The position numbers and the translations under genes are program-made. This document shows positions 45,013 to 56,300 of a stretch of DNA of 64,000 nt, one piece after another. The stretch is taken from positions 1,550,001 through 1,614,000 of the forward strand of contig OX595987.1 in NCBI GenBank assembly GCA_951394045.1, written 5' to 3'. The stretch is from Nitzschia sp. DOCU1. Lineage: Eukaryota; Bacillariophyta; Bacillariophyceae; Bacillariales; Bacillariaceae. Each line of letters opens with the position of its first letter. The stretch's first letter is position 1. Below the pieces are notes generated by a model, which worked only from the letters and a program-made list of their open reading frames with translations, did no database searches and had not been told where the DNA came from.

Positions 45013-45343
45013 TGTTTCGGCTCCGACGTATTGCGATGATTCCGATGATATCAACTGAATGGGGCAAGAAGAGCAAGGTGTGTCAGGGTTCAAAACATTA
45101 ACTATGTCATTGTTGTTGACGCCATATTTCGCCGGTTGTTGTTAGCGCCACTATCGCGCTTGCTGACGTCACTCGTTTTTTGGATCTTCTGGATCGCGCG
45201 AGTCGGCGCGCCCGCACACTTCGCACGATCTTGGCGCCACAGAACGCAATCCAAGGAAGTGTAGGGGTAGTCGACGACGACTCGCTCCATCTTCATCTTG
45301 GTCAAGCCCATTCATCGAGAATCCAAGAATTCAATACCGTACG
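45013..45343. other. Divergent intergenic region
   Basis: About 330 bp between the PGAM-like gene (minus) and the fructosamine kinase (plus). A TGACGTCA site (a CRE-like palindrome) lies near 45163-45170, in the sequence GCTGACGTCACTC. No gene is seen. Confidence 0.5.
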
Positions 45344-46428
45344 ATGCTTCGCTCCTTTGTATTCTTGCTGGCCCTTCGAACGGTGAATGCCTTCACCTTT
45401 GCACAAAATTCTTCCCCTCGAGTTCCCGAGCTAAGGTTGTTCATGTCGTCAACTGCATCCACATTCACCGAAGCCGTTTCGGCTGCTGCCTCCAAGGCCT
45501 TGGGCCGAACGGTGGAGCTGGTGGCAACTTCTGGCGGTGGATACTCGGGCGGTGGTGGTGCTTCTACGTCGGCGCTCATGGATAAGGAAACAAACACAAA
45601 GTATTTCCTAAAGTCTGCTCGGAATGGACTGGACATGCTTCGCGCAGAATACGAAGGCGTCAAGGCCATGTCGGATACTGCGACGATCCAAGTTCCAACA
45701 CCGATTGCCTTTGGGCAATTCGAAAAGACTGGGCAGGGTTTTGCTTTGTTTGAGTACTTGGAATTCTGTGGCGGTGGTTCACAGTTCGAGCTGGGAGTCA
45801 ACCTGGCCAAAATGCATAGACACGTATCTGATAAGGGATTTGGATTTCACATTGACAACACCATCGGCGCCACACCCCAGCCCAATTCCTGGAGAGACAA
45901 TTGGGCTGATTTCTGGGATGAACATCGGCTAGGGCACATGCTGAAACTCACAGGGAACGCTAGCTTGTCTCAGGATAAGGTTGACAAGTTGCGACAGAAG
46001 ACTCGTGAGTTGCTCTCCCACAACCCAGCTCCTAGCCTCATTCACGGTGATTTGTGGGGTGGAAACAAGGGCTTTTGTAAAAAGGATGGGCGCGTTGTAC
46101 CGGTAATTTTTGATCCAGCAACATATTATGGAGATCGCGAGGCCGATGTTGCAATGACGTACGTATTTGGTGGCTTTAGTGGTGATTTTTACGACGGCTA
46201 CAATTCCGAGTGGCCCTTGCCAGAAGGACACGAAAAGCGAAGGACTGTATACAATCTTTACCATATTCTGAACCAGTAAGTTGAACTTCACCCATTGCAG
46301 ATGTCCTCGATCATTCGCGCAAGATATGCGTCGCCTAACCCATCGTTCGTGCAAATAGCGAGGTTCTCTTTGGTGGAGGGTATTTACGACAAGCGCAAGG
46401 CATGATCGACCAGATTCTACGATATTAG
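45344..46428 (+). CDS. Fructosamine/ketosamine-3-kinase, plastid-targeted
   Basis: Exons 45344-46275 and 46359-46428 give 333 aa. The second exon completes the family end LFGGGYLRQAQGMI. The domain has FLKSARNGLDMLRAEYEGV (N-lobe Lys and Glu), the catalytic loop LIHGDLWGGN and IFDPATYYGDREAD, all FN3K signatures. FN3K phosphorylates sugars attached to protein lysines so that the adduct falls off. The N-terminus MLRSFVFLLALRTVNAFTF is a signal peptide ending in A^F with a Ser/Arg-rich stretch after it, the diatom plastid code, so deglycation in the plastid is expected. Without exon 2 the protein would lack its last helix. Confidence 0.93.
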
Positions 46429-47160
46429 ATCCTCAAATGTTGTAGCATTGATTGTGAGGCAACGAAAACCGGAGTGGTGGTGGTGGTGGTGGTGGGGGGG
46501 GGGGATGCATGACGTACAAAAAAGTGAGGCTGAATCCTCCTCAAACATTTTGTTTGCGCTAGTATCCTGATGGTACTTTTGCGAAGCGTTTCATAGATAA
46601 ATAGTTTCCATTCAATGGCAAGACAATCCTGTAGCACTACCGGTTCGTGGACTACTCGCCAAGCTACGAGTAGAGTTTTCGCATTTCGGGTTTTCATGCT
46701 TGTCTTGCTTGGTTTCGCTCCTCTTCCTACCAGGCACGACTTCTTTCAGTATAATGGACATAGAGAGCCTTGGGGAGGAAAGTGGCCAATTCAGCTAGCG
46801 AAGGCTAATAGAAGTGGACTCCCTCCCCATCGTTAGTTCGAGGCGCACTTGCAACAGGTCAGGGTAATTAAAGGTCCGATCAGTCGAATGCACGTCTTTG
46901 CTGCGCGATGATGTCAGGGTCAAAGTACCGACCGTCCGTACGTGGTACGTTAGGCGGGCCTTCAAAGTTTGGCGCGCCACGAGCAAGTGCGTCAGCATCA
47001 TCTTGCTCCATCGTTTTTTCTACGACGCGATGATGCGATGTCTATCTCTTTTCCATCTGCCACCACCGCCGATGGATGGCTTCATGTTGTGATGATTGTC
47101 GCTTTGCCAGCTTCTTGCGATCAACCCGATGTAAGGATAAGAAAGAGTATCGTTGGTGGG
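46429..47160. other. Intergenic, with (TGG)n and G11 run
   Basis: About 730 bp between the FN3K and ABC1 genes. A TGG repeat and G run occupy 46475-46504, and ACCGACCGT lies at 46927-46935. The upstream in-frame ATGs of the ABC1 gene (47038, 47092) fall at its end. No gene is seen. Confidence 0.5.
46475..46504. repeat. (TGG)6 followed by G11
   Basis: Compound simple repeat in intergenic DNA; a site prone to slippage and, on this strand, to G-quadruplex formation. Confidence 0.85.
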
Positions 47161-49226
47161 ATGTCGAAGCACCGTCTGTTCATTTGGACACTGTTTGTTG
47201 TCGGTGCGAATGGCTCAGTGGTCTTTCCGCGGAATGAGAAGAACAGCCGATATGGAATAGCGACCGCTCATGGAAGGCGACGGATCTCGCGACGCGACGA
47301 AGAGAATCATCGAAGGAAGGAAAACCGGTTGGTGTTTAAGGGACAAGCGCGTTCGAATTACGCACCAGGTCTGCAACAGCAACTGGCATTTTCACCTTTG
47401 CAAGTAGGCAAGTTCCTCTCCATCGCAGCATTGGTTGGTTTCCTCGGACAAAAGTTACGGTCTGAAAGCGTCAGTCGAGCTTTATACTTTTGGTTTCACG
47501 CCGGTCCAGTTGTTGCACACTACAAGTTCACTCGATGGTACCTTCACCAGACAAGAGCCCCATTGGAGAAGAGAGATATCGTCTACAACTCGTTGCATGA
47601 CAAGTACTGCAACCGATGTTTCAATATTGCGTTGAATCTCAAAGGTCTTTACGTCAAGGTGTGTGACGAGATCAAATATTCGGCCCGCATTTTGCTAGCT
47701 TCCATCTGACTCTTTTGACATTTAGATCGCCCAGATCGTTTCCAGCAGACCCGACTTTGTGCCGCCACAGTACATCGAATTGTTCACGGCTGTGCAAGAT
47801 TCCATTCCGCAGTCGCCGGTAAATGAAGTGGTGGATATTATAGACGATAATCTGCAAGCATATCTTGGGAAAAGCTTTGACGAAGTGTTTCATACGATTG
47901 ATGCAGTCGCCCTGGGTTCCGCTAGCATCGGACAAGTGCATCGTGCAACTTTGACCGACAAGTATGCGGGTTGGCGCTATGGTCGCGAGGTTGCAGTCAA
48001 GGTTATGCACCCAGGCGCCGAAGAGCGATTTCATCACGATTTCCAGGTCTTTCGCTGGCTTTGTAAGGTAGCACTTTCTGGTTGGGAACCAATTCTGGAT
48101 GAATGTTATCGACAAATTATGACTGAATTCGATTACCGAAACGAAGCTTCCTCACTGCAGATTGTACGGGAACATTTGATTGCAAGCCGATACAGCGCCA
48201 AAGTGAAAGTTCCGGAGCCGTATTCCATTCTTTGTACCAAGGAGTTGCTGGTTATGGAAATGCTGCATGGAAAGAAACTGTCCGATACGATTGAATCTGA
48301 TCTGGCAAAGGCCCTACGTGGCTCGACAATCGACGCGGATGAATTAATGAAGCGGAAACGCCTGGGTACGTACGAAATCGTGGCTGGCGGCATTCCAATT
48401 GCAATGTAACCCCTAATTCCATACTATATCGGTAGAATTGATCCTGGGAAAAGAGAAGATGGCAAGCCTTGGCTACTCTTCTGGGAATGTGCTCGAAGAA
48501 ACCATGAAGGCCCTTGGGTTACGATCGAAGATCCGACTGTTGCAACTGTATCGGAAAGCTCAAAAGTATATTGATCTCTTGGTCGATGTACAAGGTCATC
48601 AGATGTTTTCCTTAGGAATGTTCAATGGCGATCCTCATCCTGGAAATCTTCTTGTTCTTGAGGATGGCAAGCTCGGATTGATTGATTTCGGTCAGATGAA
48701 GAGCATCACAGACGACCAAAGAATTGGTGTTGCGAGAGTTGTGTCGGCGATTGGACACTCCTCTTCTGACATTCAGATTGCGGATTCCATGCGCCAATTG
48801 GGCTTTCGGACGAAGTTCGATAGAGACGACACACTCGCAGAGTACGGACACTTGTTCTTCGACTCGGACATCGAGGGAAAGAAGTATGGCTGCGCGACAC
48901 CTCAGATTTATTTTGCAAGACTGAACAAGATTGATCCTCTCATAAGCGTGCCAGACGTCGCAAGTAAGTGAACCAAGGTGCTATCACGTCGTGCTTGCGA
49001 TACGACTTGACTAACATCATTATTGCTTCCGATTTTATAGTCTTTTGTGGCACGCTCTTCCTTCATCATACGCGGAATGGGAACTGTTCTGGGAAAGCAG
49101 ATTCGGACATCGTTGCGTTGGAAGGACCATGCGGCGATCGCACTCGCCGCTTTTCCAAAGGGTGCCCTCGTACTGGCTGTAGAAGACGCTAACACCGAGC
49201 CATCAGTTCCAGACGCTGTCTCATGA
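47161..49226 (+). CDS. ABC1/ADCK/UbiB-family atypical kinase
   Basis: Exons 47161-47658, 47726-48365, 48436-48959 and 49041-49226 give 615 aa. Family signatures are in order: the KxGQ-helix equivalent LKGLYVKIAQIVSSRPDFVPP, the Ala-rich loop LGSASIGQVHRA, EFDYRNEA, the catalytic loop FNGDPHPGNLL and the metal motif LIDFGQMK. The last intron starts with GC rather than GT (see findings). The start at 47161 gives a signal-peptide-like N-terminus (MSKHRLFIWTLFVVGANG); in-frame ATGs at 47038 and 47092 are alternatives. UbiB-type kinases act in quinone and isoprenoid lipid handling in mitochondria or plastids. KxGQ reads KIAQ here. A plastid role is likely but inferred. Confidence 0.9.
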
Positions 49227-49321
49227 TTGTAGGCGAACATCAGAATAGTCTACGATTTCAATGCCCTGTACATAGTAGACAGATTGATGGTGCGAATAGA
49301 TTTGCCTATTGCGCTAGCTAG

Positions 49322-51214
49322 TTACACATTGAGGACCTGTGTTTCTTTCAAAGGTTGTGCCTCTTTCAAGGGCTGATAGTATTGACGATTTCTTCTCTTC
49401 TTGAGAAAGAAGGTGAAGAATATTGATGCGGCAATGCCCACCAGAGCCACAAGGACAAAGGACTTGATGAAGTTGTGGGGCGATCGGCTGTCAATCATAA
49501 AGCCAGTGTTGTCGTCGTCGTCGTATTTGTCGCTGCGGATGGAAACGTATTCCCAAGGGAAAGTGTTAATTTCGTATAGCATCGCACCTAAAGCCCAGCC
49601 AACCTTTTGTCCGTTCACAACATTGGTTGCCGTAATGTACTCGTTCATTTCAAAGCGATATCCGTATCGTAGAATGTTGAAGGCGTACGCTGATCGGAAG
49701 CAAATGTCATCAATCTCATCCGTCTCTGCTTGACCGGTGCGTTTGTTGAATTCTACCAGCTCAAGCCTGCTCGTGTTGCATACTCTTTGAGTGCCGTCGT
49801 AAAGCTCTTGCAGTGATGCTCGTTCGGGAAGCCCGAGGTACTGCCAGACATGGTAATAGTTCGAGAAAGCAAGGAACTCTCCAAAGTGTTCTGATTGTGC
49901 GGGGAGCTCCGACATGGCCACTCCATTGAAGGCGCATTCACCATGATGAGCAAAGTTACACCAGTCGTTGTTCTCTAGGTGCAGAGTAGCTTTGGCGTAC
50001 TCCATGCACCTGTCGAAGTCTCCAGTGGGTTCATCATTGACCAAGACGGCCTGGTAGAAGCCGTCCGTAGACAGTCCAGAGTCATACTCCCACGTTTCTT
50101 TGCCCTCGGCGTTGATGTGAATGTTTAGCCGTGTTTCTTGTCGCCCCCCACCTGGCAGACAGGGATTGTAGACGCCCTCCACTAGTCGGGCGTTTGCGTC
50201 GGCTCCGGCGAGTAGCTTTGCCTGAAATCGATTTCGGGCTTCGTTGAGGCCGTAATAGAGGAAGCTATGGGCGTACAAATTCCAGTGCTTTCCTTGTCCG
50301 ATCTGTAGTTTGAAAAGATTGGACATAATGTCCTCTTCGGGTTCGTAAAAGCTGATTTGAGTGCTAGCTCCACCCATATCCAGCGCACCGTACGTCTTCT
50401 TTGGACTGATGACTGTACCGGCTCCCTCACTCTCTTCGACAAGGTTGCCCATTGCAAAGTTAATGCCGGTCCATCCGAAAATAGCCTCCTCTTCTCCACT
50501 TAGAACACGAGCAAACTCCTCTTCAAAGTAGAATGGGCAGTAGGTATTATTGGAGAAGAGAGTCCGCACTGCACCCAGGACTCTGCTTCGGTCCTTTTTG
50601 GTGAGAGTACGCATGCCGGCTGTAGCTCGAAGGAAGATGGGGAAAGATTCAAAATTATCTTCTTTCTCACGCAGCACAGTCTTGGCAAAGTCAAGCAGTG
50701 GTGACAAGTAGTCGGCGATCGCACCCACAAGCTGATCATCAGGAAGTGAGGCAAACGTAGCAATGCCAGGACGTAATCGGTCCGTCCACCGCGATGTCGA
50801 TGCTGGATAAGATAATTTGCGCCCCGCCACTGCTTCTTCTACTTCGTGGTGGCTGCTGAGTATTCTCGGTTCCCATTCAAATAAATGAAGCCGACTCCCC
50901 GTGCTGCCGGCATCGATCATCAAGCCGTGGACGGTCGAGTGCCGAATGCCTGGGTCGGCGTACATTTCTCGGAGCAGCTTTTTATGCTTTCTGGCAGCCT
51001 TTTCCATATTCTTTTGCTTTTTCTCGTATTCACCCGCAAGGTAAGCCTTTTCTTGATCCCTTTCGATTTGGGCCAAGTCCTGGTCCATCCCGTCCAGCGC
51101 CGCAGCATGCTTGTGATGATGTTTCAAAACGCGATGCTCGGCATCCCGGGGGAGACCTCGCTGGCTCGAGTAAGCCTCCCAAGAGTCCGAAGCTTCAATC
51201 GAATGTTTCTGCAT
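49322..51214 (-). CDS. GDA1/CD39-family nucleoside di/triphosphatase (apyrase)
   Basis: A single exon of 630 aa from the ATG at 51214. The apyrase conserved regions are present in order: ACR1 IDAGSTGSRLHLFEW, ACR2 FLRATAGMRTL, ACR3 EEEAIFGWTGINF and ACR4 GALDMGGASTQISF, with the paired cysteines of the family downstream. There is one membrane segment at the C-terminus (FVLVALVGIAASIFFTFF) followed by a basic KKRRNRQYY tail. No N-terminal signal is seen; the first about 110 residues are a charged coiled coil (ERDQEKAYLAGEYEKKQKN), which is unusual for the family. The topology is therefore unclear: either the catalytic domain is cytosolic, or a missed 5' exon supplies a signal. It hydrolyses NTP or NDP. 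Confidence 0.9.
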   Translation of the reverse strand: MQKHSIEASDSWEAYSSQRGLPRDAEHRVLKHHHKHAAALDGMDQDLAQIERDQEKAYLAGEYEKKQKNMEKAARKHKKLLREMYADPGIRHSTVHGLMIDAGSTGSRLHLFEWEPRILSSHHEVEEAVAGRKLSYPASTSRWTDRLRPGIATFASLPDDQLVGAIADYLSPLLDFAKTVLREKEDNFESFPIFLRATAGMRTLTKKDRSRVLGAVRTLFSNNTYCPFYFEEEFARVLSGEEEAIFGWTGINFAMGNLVEESEGAGTVISPKKTYGALDMGGASTQISFYEPEEDIMSNLFKLQIGQGKHWNLYAHSFLYYGLNEARNRFQAKLLAGADANARLVEGVYNPCLPGGGRQETRLNIHINAEGKETWEYDSGLSTDGFYQAVLVNDEPTGDFDRCMEYAKATLHLENNDWCNFAHHGECAFNGVAMSELPAQSEHFGEFLAFSNYYHVWQYLGLPERASLQELYDGTQRVCNTSRLELVEFNKRTGQAETDEIDDICFRSAYAFNILRYGYRFEMNEYITATNVVNGQKVGWALGAMLYEINTFPWEYVSIRSDKYDDDDNTGFMIDSRSPHNFIKSFVLVALVGIAASIFFTFFLKKRRNRQYYQPLKEAQPLKETQVLNV

Positions 51215-51868
51215 TGTGATATGAAAGATGGTAGAGTCCAGAGTGTCGTAGAAGATTAAGGTATTGTTCAATGTTTATGCTTTCAAGTCAAGTGAGAGCT
51301 CTTTCCAAAAATGTGAGCAAAGGAAAGTATGCATGGGTCAAATTTGCGATCGGCGGAAAATGCGATGTTGAGGTCCAACCTTGGGACAGTGCGTGGCCAC
51401 GATTACCGGCGCTTACGCAAGTGCGACCTCGACCAATCGATGGGCGCATCGCACTTGCATAAGCACGCCACGAAACTTCGCGATGTGCATCTTTGTCGAA
51501 TCTCAAAAGGATTCTTCGCGAGATTCGTTCGTTCTTCAATCGTCCTTGGAATTTTTTTGAATTCGCGTCGCTGCCGCCATAAAACATTTCAAATATGCCC
51601 TCCAGAAGTGGCAGAAGTGCCCCCAACCAAATTTCTGACATCTTTACAGACATGGTATGTAGAGTACAGTACATAACTATCATGATGGGTAGTAAAATCC
51701 AAGTGGGTGGATCCGTTCGATCCTTTCGATGCCGCCGCACCGACCGTCGAGAGAGAAAGAGTGTGCATGATGATGGTGCTTGCGGATCTCGGTCTGATGA
51801 CGATGACGATGATGCCAACAATAGTATCCAAGGAACCCTCTCAAATTCGTTGTTTCGACCATACCGCC
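51215..51868. other. Divergent intergenic region
   Basis: About 650 bp between the apyrase (minus) and MED10 (plus). ACCGACCGT lies at 51739-51747, 122 bp before the MED10 ATG. Minus-strand frames at 51288-51821 show no motif. Confidence 0.5.
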
Positions 51869-52604
51869 ATGTCCACCAACTCTCCCACTTCTTCTGTTAT
51901 TCCTTCAGAGGGGGCCAAGGCGCTGCAGGAACGCCTGAATCTGCTCCTGTCCAAGTTGTCGTCGTCCATTGAAATTGTCAAGGGATGGCCCAGCACGGAT
52001 GGTGACGATGCTTCGATACACGTAAAGACGACCACCAAACTGATTGCGGCTATTCATGAAATTCAAAAGGCTTTGGAAAAAGTAGAAGGGACAATCAAGG
52101 CCGATCCGGAACTGCGCAAAGCTCTTCAGAACTGTCCGGGTAAGTATCACAACAAAAGTGTGCCGACGACATCCCAAGTGCAATTGAATAACCGATTTCG
52201 TTTCAATAATAGTGCCGATCAATCTTTTGGATCTGTTAGATCATGGAAATGGACTCAATCCGGGTAGGTTTAACAATGAAGTGGAATTTTTTCATTTGCT
52301 GCGATGCATTATTTGAATCTAACTTCAATTTGTTGATGTGTTAGATTGTTTTTCCAGGGGTCTTCTCCACGAAGCCTTGGGTCAATTGGCGGGCTTGAAA
52401 CGTCGAAAGTTGGCGCTGGAAATGCTTGGTGCTGCGGTGAAGTCGGGTTTAAATAGCCGTATCCATTCTGAAACAGCGGTGGTTGCTGCTGCTTCCAATA
52501 AGCGTCAAAGAAGCGCAGCCGACGAAGGAGATCAGGGCAATTTGGATGCAAGCGACACCGTGGATGGTTCGGCCGCCAAGAAGGCTAAGACCGAAGCGAA
52601 CTAG
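51869..52604 (+). CDS. MED10: Mediator complex subunit 10
   Basis: Exons 51869-52139, 52213-52263 (51 nt) and 52345-52604 give 193 aa. The N-terminal helices (LLSKLSSSIEIVKGWP and TKLIAAIHEIQKALEKV) are followed by the MED10 signature VPINLLDLLDHGNGLNPDCFSRGLLHEAL, here split over three exons; in animals it reads VPLEVFEYIDQGRNP. Family length is about 135-160 aa; this one carries a C-terminal Ser/Ala/Lys-rich tail with a basic KKAKTE nuclear signal. It belongs to the Mediator middle module, the same module as MED21 at 9402-10221. The start is the first ATG after the in-frame region with family similarity. Confidence 0.88.
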
Positions 52605-53321
52605 AAGGCCCACCGTGTCGGGGAAAACAATTCCGACGAAACTTTTGGTGACGATTTTCATCTAGATCATTCGGTTTTGGAAAGCTCTTTCTGTGACAGA
52701 AATCGGAACGCGTTGCGAGAGAAAAGCAAAAGTAACTACATGTCAGCAACGCCATCAACTTGAAAAGTTCGGAGGTGGGCTCCAGAGGCGAAATGGGGTG
52801 TTGACTCTAAATGTTGGCAACGATTACGCAATGTCGGTTGTCTCCTGGCGACAAAACGCAGAGAGTACCCTATTGTTCAACGATACACATCCTAGCGACA
52901 TCGAGCTGACTGGCCACGAACCTCGAAAGGAGGGTGAAATTGTTGTCTGTCTGACAGGTTCCTCGCCATCTCTGTGAGGGATCTACAAATCCCGTCCGTC
53001 ACAAGCGAAATGATGGATCCGGGTGCCCCTACAGTTCATAGCCGAAGAAACACTGTTGGAGCCAAATTCTCGAATGTCGCTGAATCATTGTAGAAATTCA
53101 TTCAACGGCGGAAAGAGTAGTTCTACTTTAATAGTAGCCAAAGTAGCGTGTAGCACGTACTATCAAGTCTTGGTGGCGAATATCGCTCCGGCGAGCAGAG
53201 GCGATCGATCCTCTTCGGTCGTCAAGGTAGTTTGACTGCTGTTTCATCCGATCAGGGATCGTCGTCGCTACAGTAGTAATGTACGACCTTGTGGTGCAGG
53301 ACAATGGATCCAAAGTACAAC
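52605..53321. other. Convergent intergenic region
   Basis: About 720 bp between converging stop codons. Plus-strand frames at 52693-52977 and 53023-53235 have no motif and start at non-ATG codons or in low-quality context. No gene is seen. Confidence 0.5.
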
Positions 53322-56300
53322 TTATCCAAGATGGGCTGACGTCCTTTGCTGCTTCGCCACGATGAGCGGATACGATTGCGCCAAGAGATCCTGGAATTTT
53401 TTTCCTACGGCCTTCAGCCCAAACTGATCGGCGACTGCTTGCGCCATCTTGGGACCATGCTGAGACTTGCAGTTATTCTGGACGACTGCCTTCATGGCAT
53501 TAACAGCAAAGTCCTGATCGGCTTCAGCCCATCGATTTCCTTTCTTGTAGAGGCCATGGTTTTGTGTCAATTTCACCAACTCGTATGGTACAGCGAATTG
53601 GCACGTACCCATGAATTCCTGCAATGGTTCGAAGAACCCAACGTTGCCGCTGTAATTGGTGGCGATCACTGGAACACCACTGAGCATCGCTTCGACAATG
53701 TTCAAGGCATAACCCTCACTCCGGTGGAGAGACACGTAGCAATCTGCTCGCCGCTGGAGGGCTCTTAGTTCTTGTTCCGGTACGGTGCTTGTTATAAATT
53801 GAATACGTGGGTCTCCGCCAGCAATGTTCTTAAGCTCGTCATGTTGTTCTGGGCTGCCACCGGATGACTTGACAATAAGCTGTCGCGTATGGCTGGGATT
53901 TTCTGCAATTGGAAAAGCACTGCGAAATGCCTGAATGGCCGCCATTGGATTCTTTCGCTCAAGAAAACTTTCAAAGTCGAACGTAACCAAAAATAAAAAC
54001 GCGTCTGCTGGAACCTGAAAGGCTGTACTTTCCGCAAGCACTCTCGTATCAACAGGGGTAGAGGTATCTTGAAGTTCAACGGGAATCGGAAGCAATTTCA
54101 AGGGTGTGCCGTCGTAGCCGGGTGATTGTAGTACAGCGTCAAGTACAAACTGCGAAGGAAGCCACACTTCATCGTAATTGGCTAAGGCGCTCATCCACTG
54201 CCGAGGGAGTCGATCTAGCTCCCAAAACCACCAGGCGATGTTGTACTTGTTCTGCAAGACATCGTTTGGAATCATTTTTTCAATGAATCCTGCGAGATTT
54301 GGGTTTACGACCAAAAAATTGACAGCCTCAGAGCTAGAACGGGACAACGGAAAAGGCAGGCTCTCGGGGCGGAAATGAGTTTTCCGGTAAACTTCCTTTT
54401 GATGTATCGCAGCAACATCGCCATCGACCGACCGCACTGCCTTAACTACATTCACAGCCGCCTGAGCCAGTCCAAAAACTGCCAAGTGCCAGCCAAAGAT
54501 GTTCACACCAATTTCAGACATAGATGTGACATTACGATGAAACTCCTCGTGGTGTGATTTGTGGTAGTCTTGTATTTCTCTCCAATGCCGAAACATACCA
54601 CTTGATACCATCCCTTCCTTCCACGCTTTCATCGCAAACCAATCCATGTACTCCTTATAATTAACACCGGTGGGATCTGGGAAGTCCTTCTGCAAATCTT
54701 GCCGCCGTTCCCAAACCGAATGCATGGTCTCACTGTAATAAAATCGCCCCTCCATGTTCACAGACATGTGGTGGGGACCACTTGAAAGCCACTCTAGATA
54801 TGTCAACTTGTACTTGGCCGTGCGGTCGCTGCCCTGACACTTCCCCAGTGATGGACAAAACGGATCGGGGTGTACCCATTCATGAAACAAGGCCTTAGAG
54901 ACTCGTGGTCGTGGTTGTTGTACAATGTTGTACGGCGACCTATAGTCCGGCAGTAACTTCGGATCCTTTTCAACCTTTTGAGGGTTGACATAGATCATAT
55001 CGGCATAGCGAAGCCGTATCCATGGCTCAATTTCGATGCTGCTATTAGCAAAGTGCTGGAACCCATACGGGATTGCACGGTATTCCAACGCAAAGTATTT
55101 TGTGAGGCGCTCCATGTAGGCATCAAACACCTCACACGATTTGGGGGAGTCAATGGCAGAGTACTGAGTATTGTCTTGGGTGATAATTGCACGATGGCCT
55201 CCAGTGTCAGATATTGACATTCCAGAGAAATGAAAGAGAGACACAGGGTGATCCTTCTGAGTCAACGCATCAAGGTAGTAGAGGCGCCCGTCCTTTAGAT
55301 GAAGGCCGGCACAAGTCTCACTCAGGTTCCAGGACAAAACCATGTACTTAGAATCTCTGATCAGGTAGTAATCGTTACTATCCTCGAAGATGGCTGAAAC
55401 GAAAGAGTATCTGCATTCTTTGGCTACTTGAAAAGTGTTGTCCTCGGACAGCACAAACCCCTTTTGACAATGAAGAACCCAACGATCCAAGGCATCCAAC
55501 GAGCTGCGCCTGTGGCTTAAGGCGACAACCCCAACATCAAAGCTGCTTGTCAGATGTTCTCCACCGTTGCCATCATCGGACCCTTCAGACGTCATCTTTG
55601 TTGTGTATTGCACAAAAACACCTGACTTCTTCATCAGGCGATCATTGAATTCTGAAAGCAAACCCCCGACCCAGATGTCCGGATCCAAGTAGATTGCAGA
55701 CGATGCCCCATGGACGTGGAAGGTATACTTGAAGGCAAATGGTTTTAGTGCCGCAACAAACTCATCGGCAGAAAGCAAAAATGCAGCCTGCTTGATGCTG
55801 TATTCATTGAGCTTTGCCGCCATATCTCCAGCAGTAACAAGAGGGAATAATTGCTGGGTAGCAGACCGAATATCAGTTTGATTGACTTTCTTGACGGCCC
55901 TCGCTTCAGGAGGAAAAACACCGTCGTCGGCAACATACCAGATAAAGCAACCAATCTGTGGGTTTGATTCCTTGACGGTATCGAACAAGGTCCTCACAAC
56001 CCCATATTTGTTCCAAGAAGCGATGGTAATGACACATGTCTTCAGATCTTCTTCCGGGTGTTGTTCATTCCCATCTGACACAGATGTATTGTTCACCTGA
56101 ATCAATGTAGAAGATGTGATATAATTGTTCAAGATGGGAATCCCCTCATCAAGTTGCCTCCTTGATAAAGAATTGAACTCGTCCTTTCCAACCGTTCGAC
56201 CATGAAACAAGTTTAGAGAGGCAAGCGCGATGCCGAACGTGAAACCAAGACGGAGCCAAGTGGAGAAGCTCAGTCTTTGATTGACGAATCGACTGTTCTT

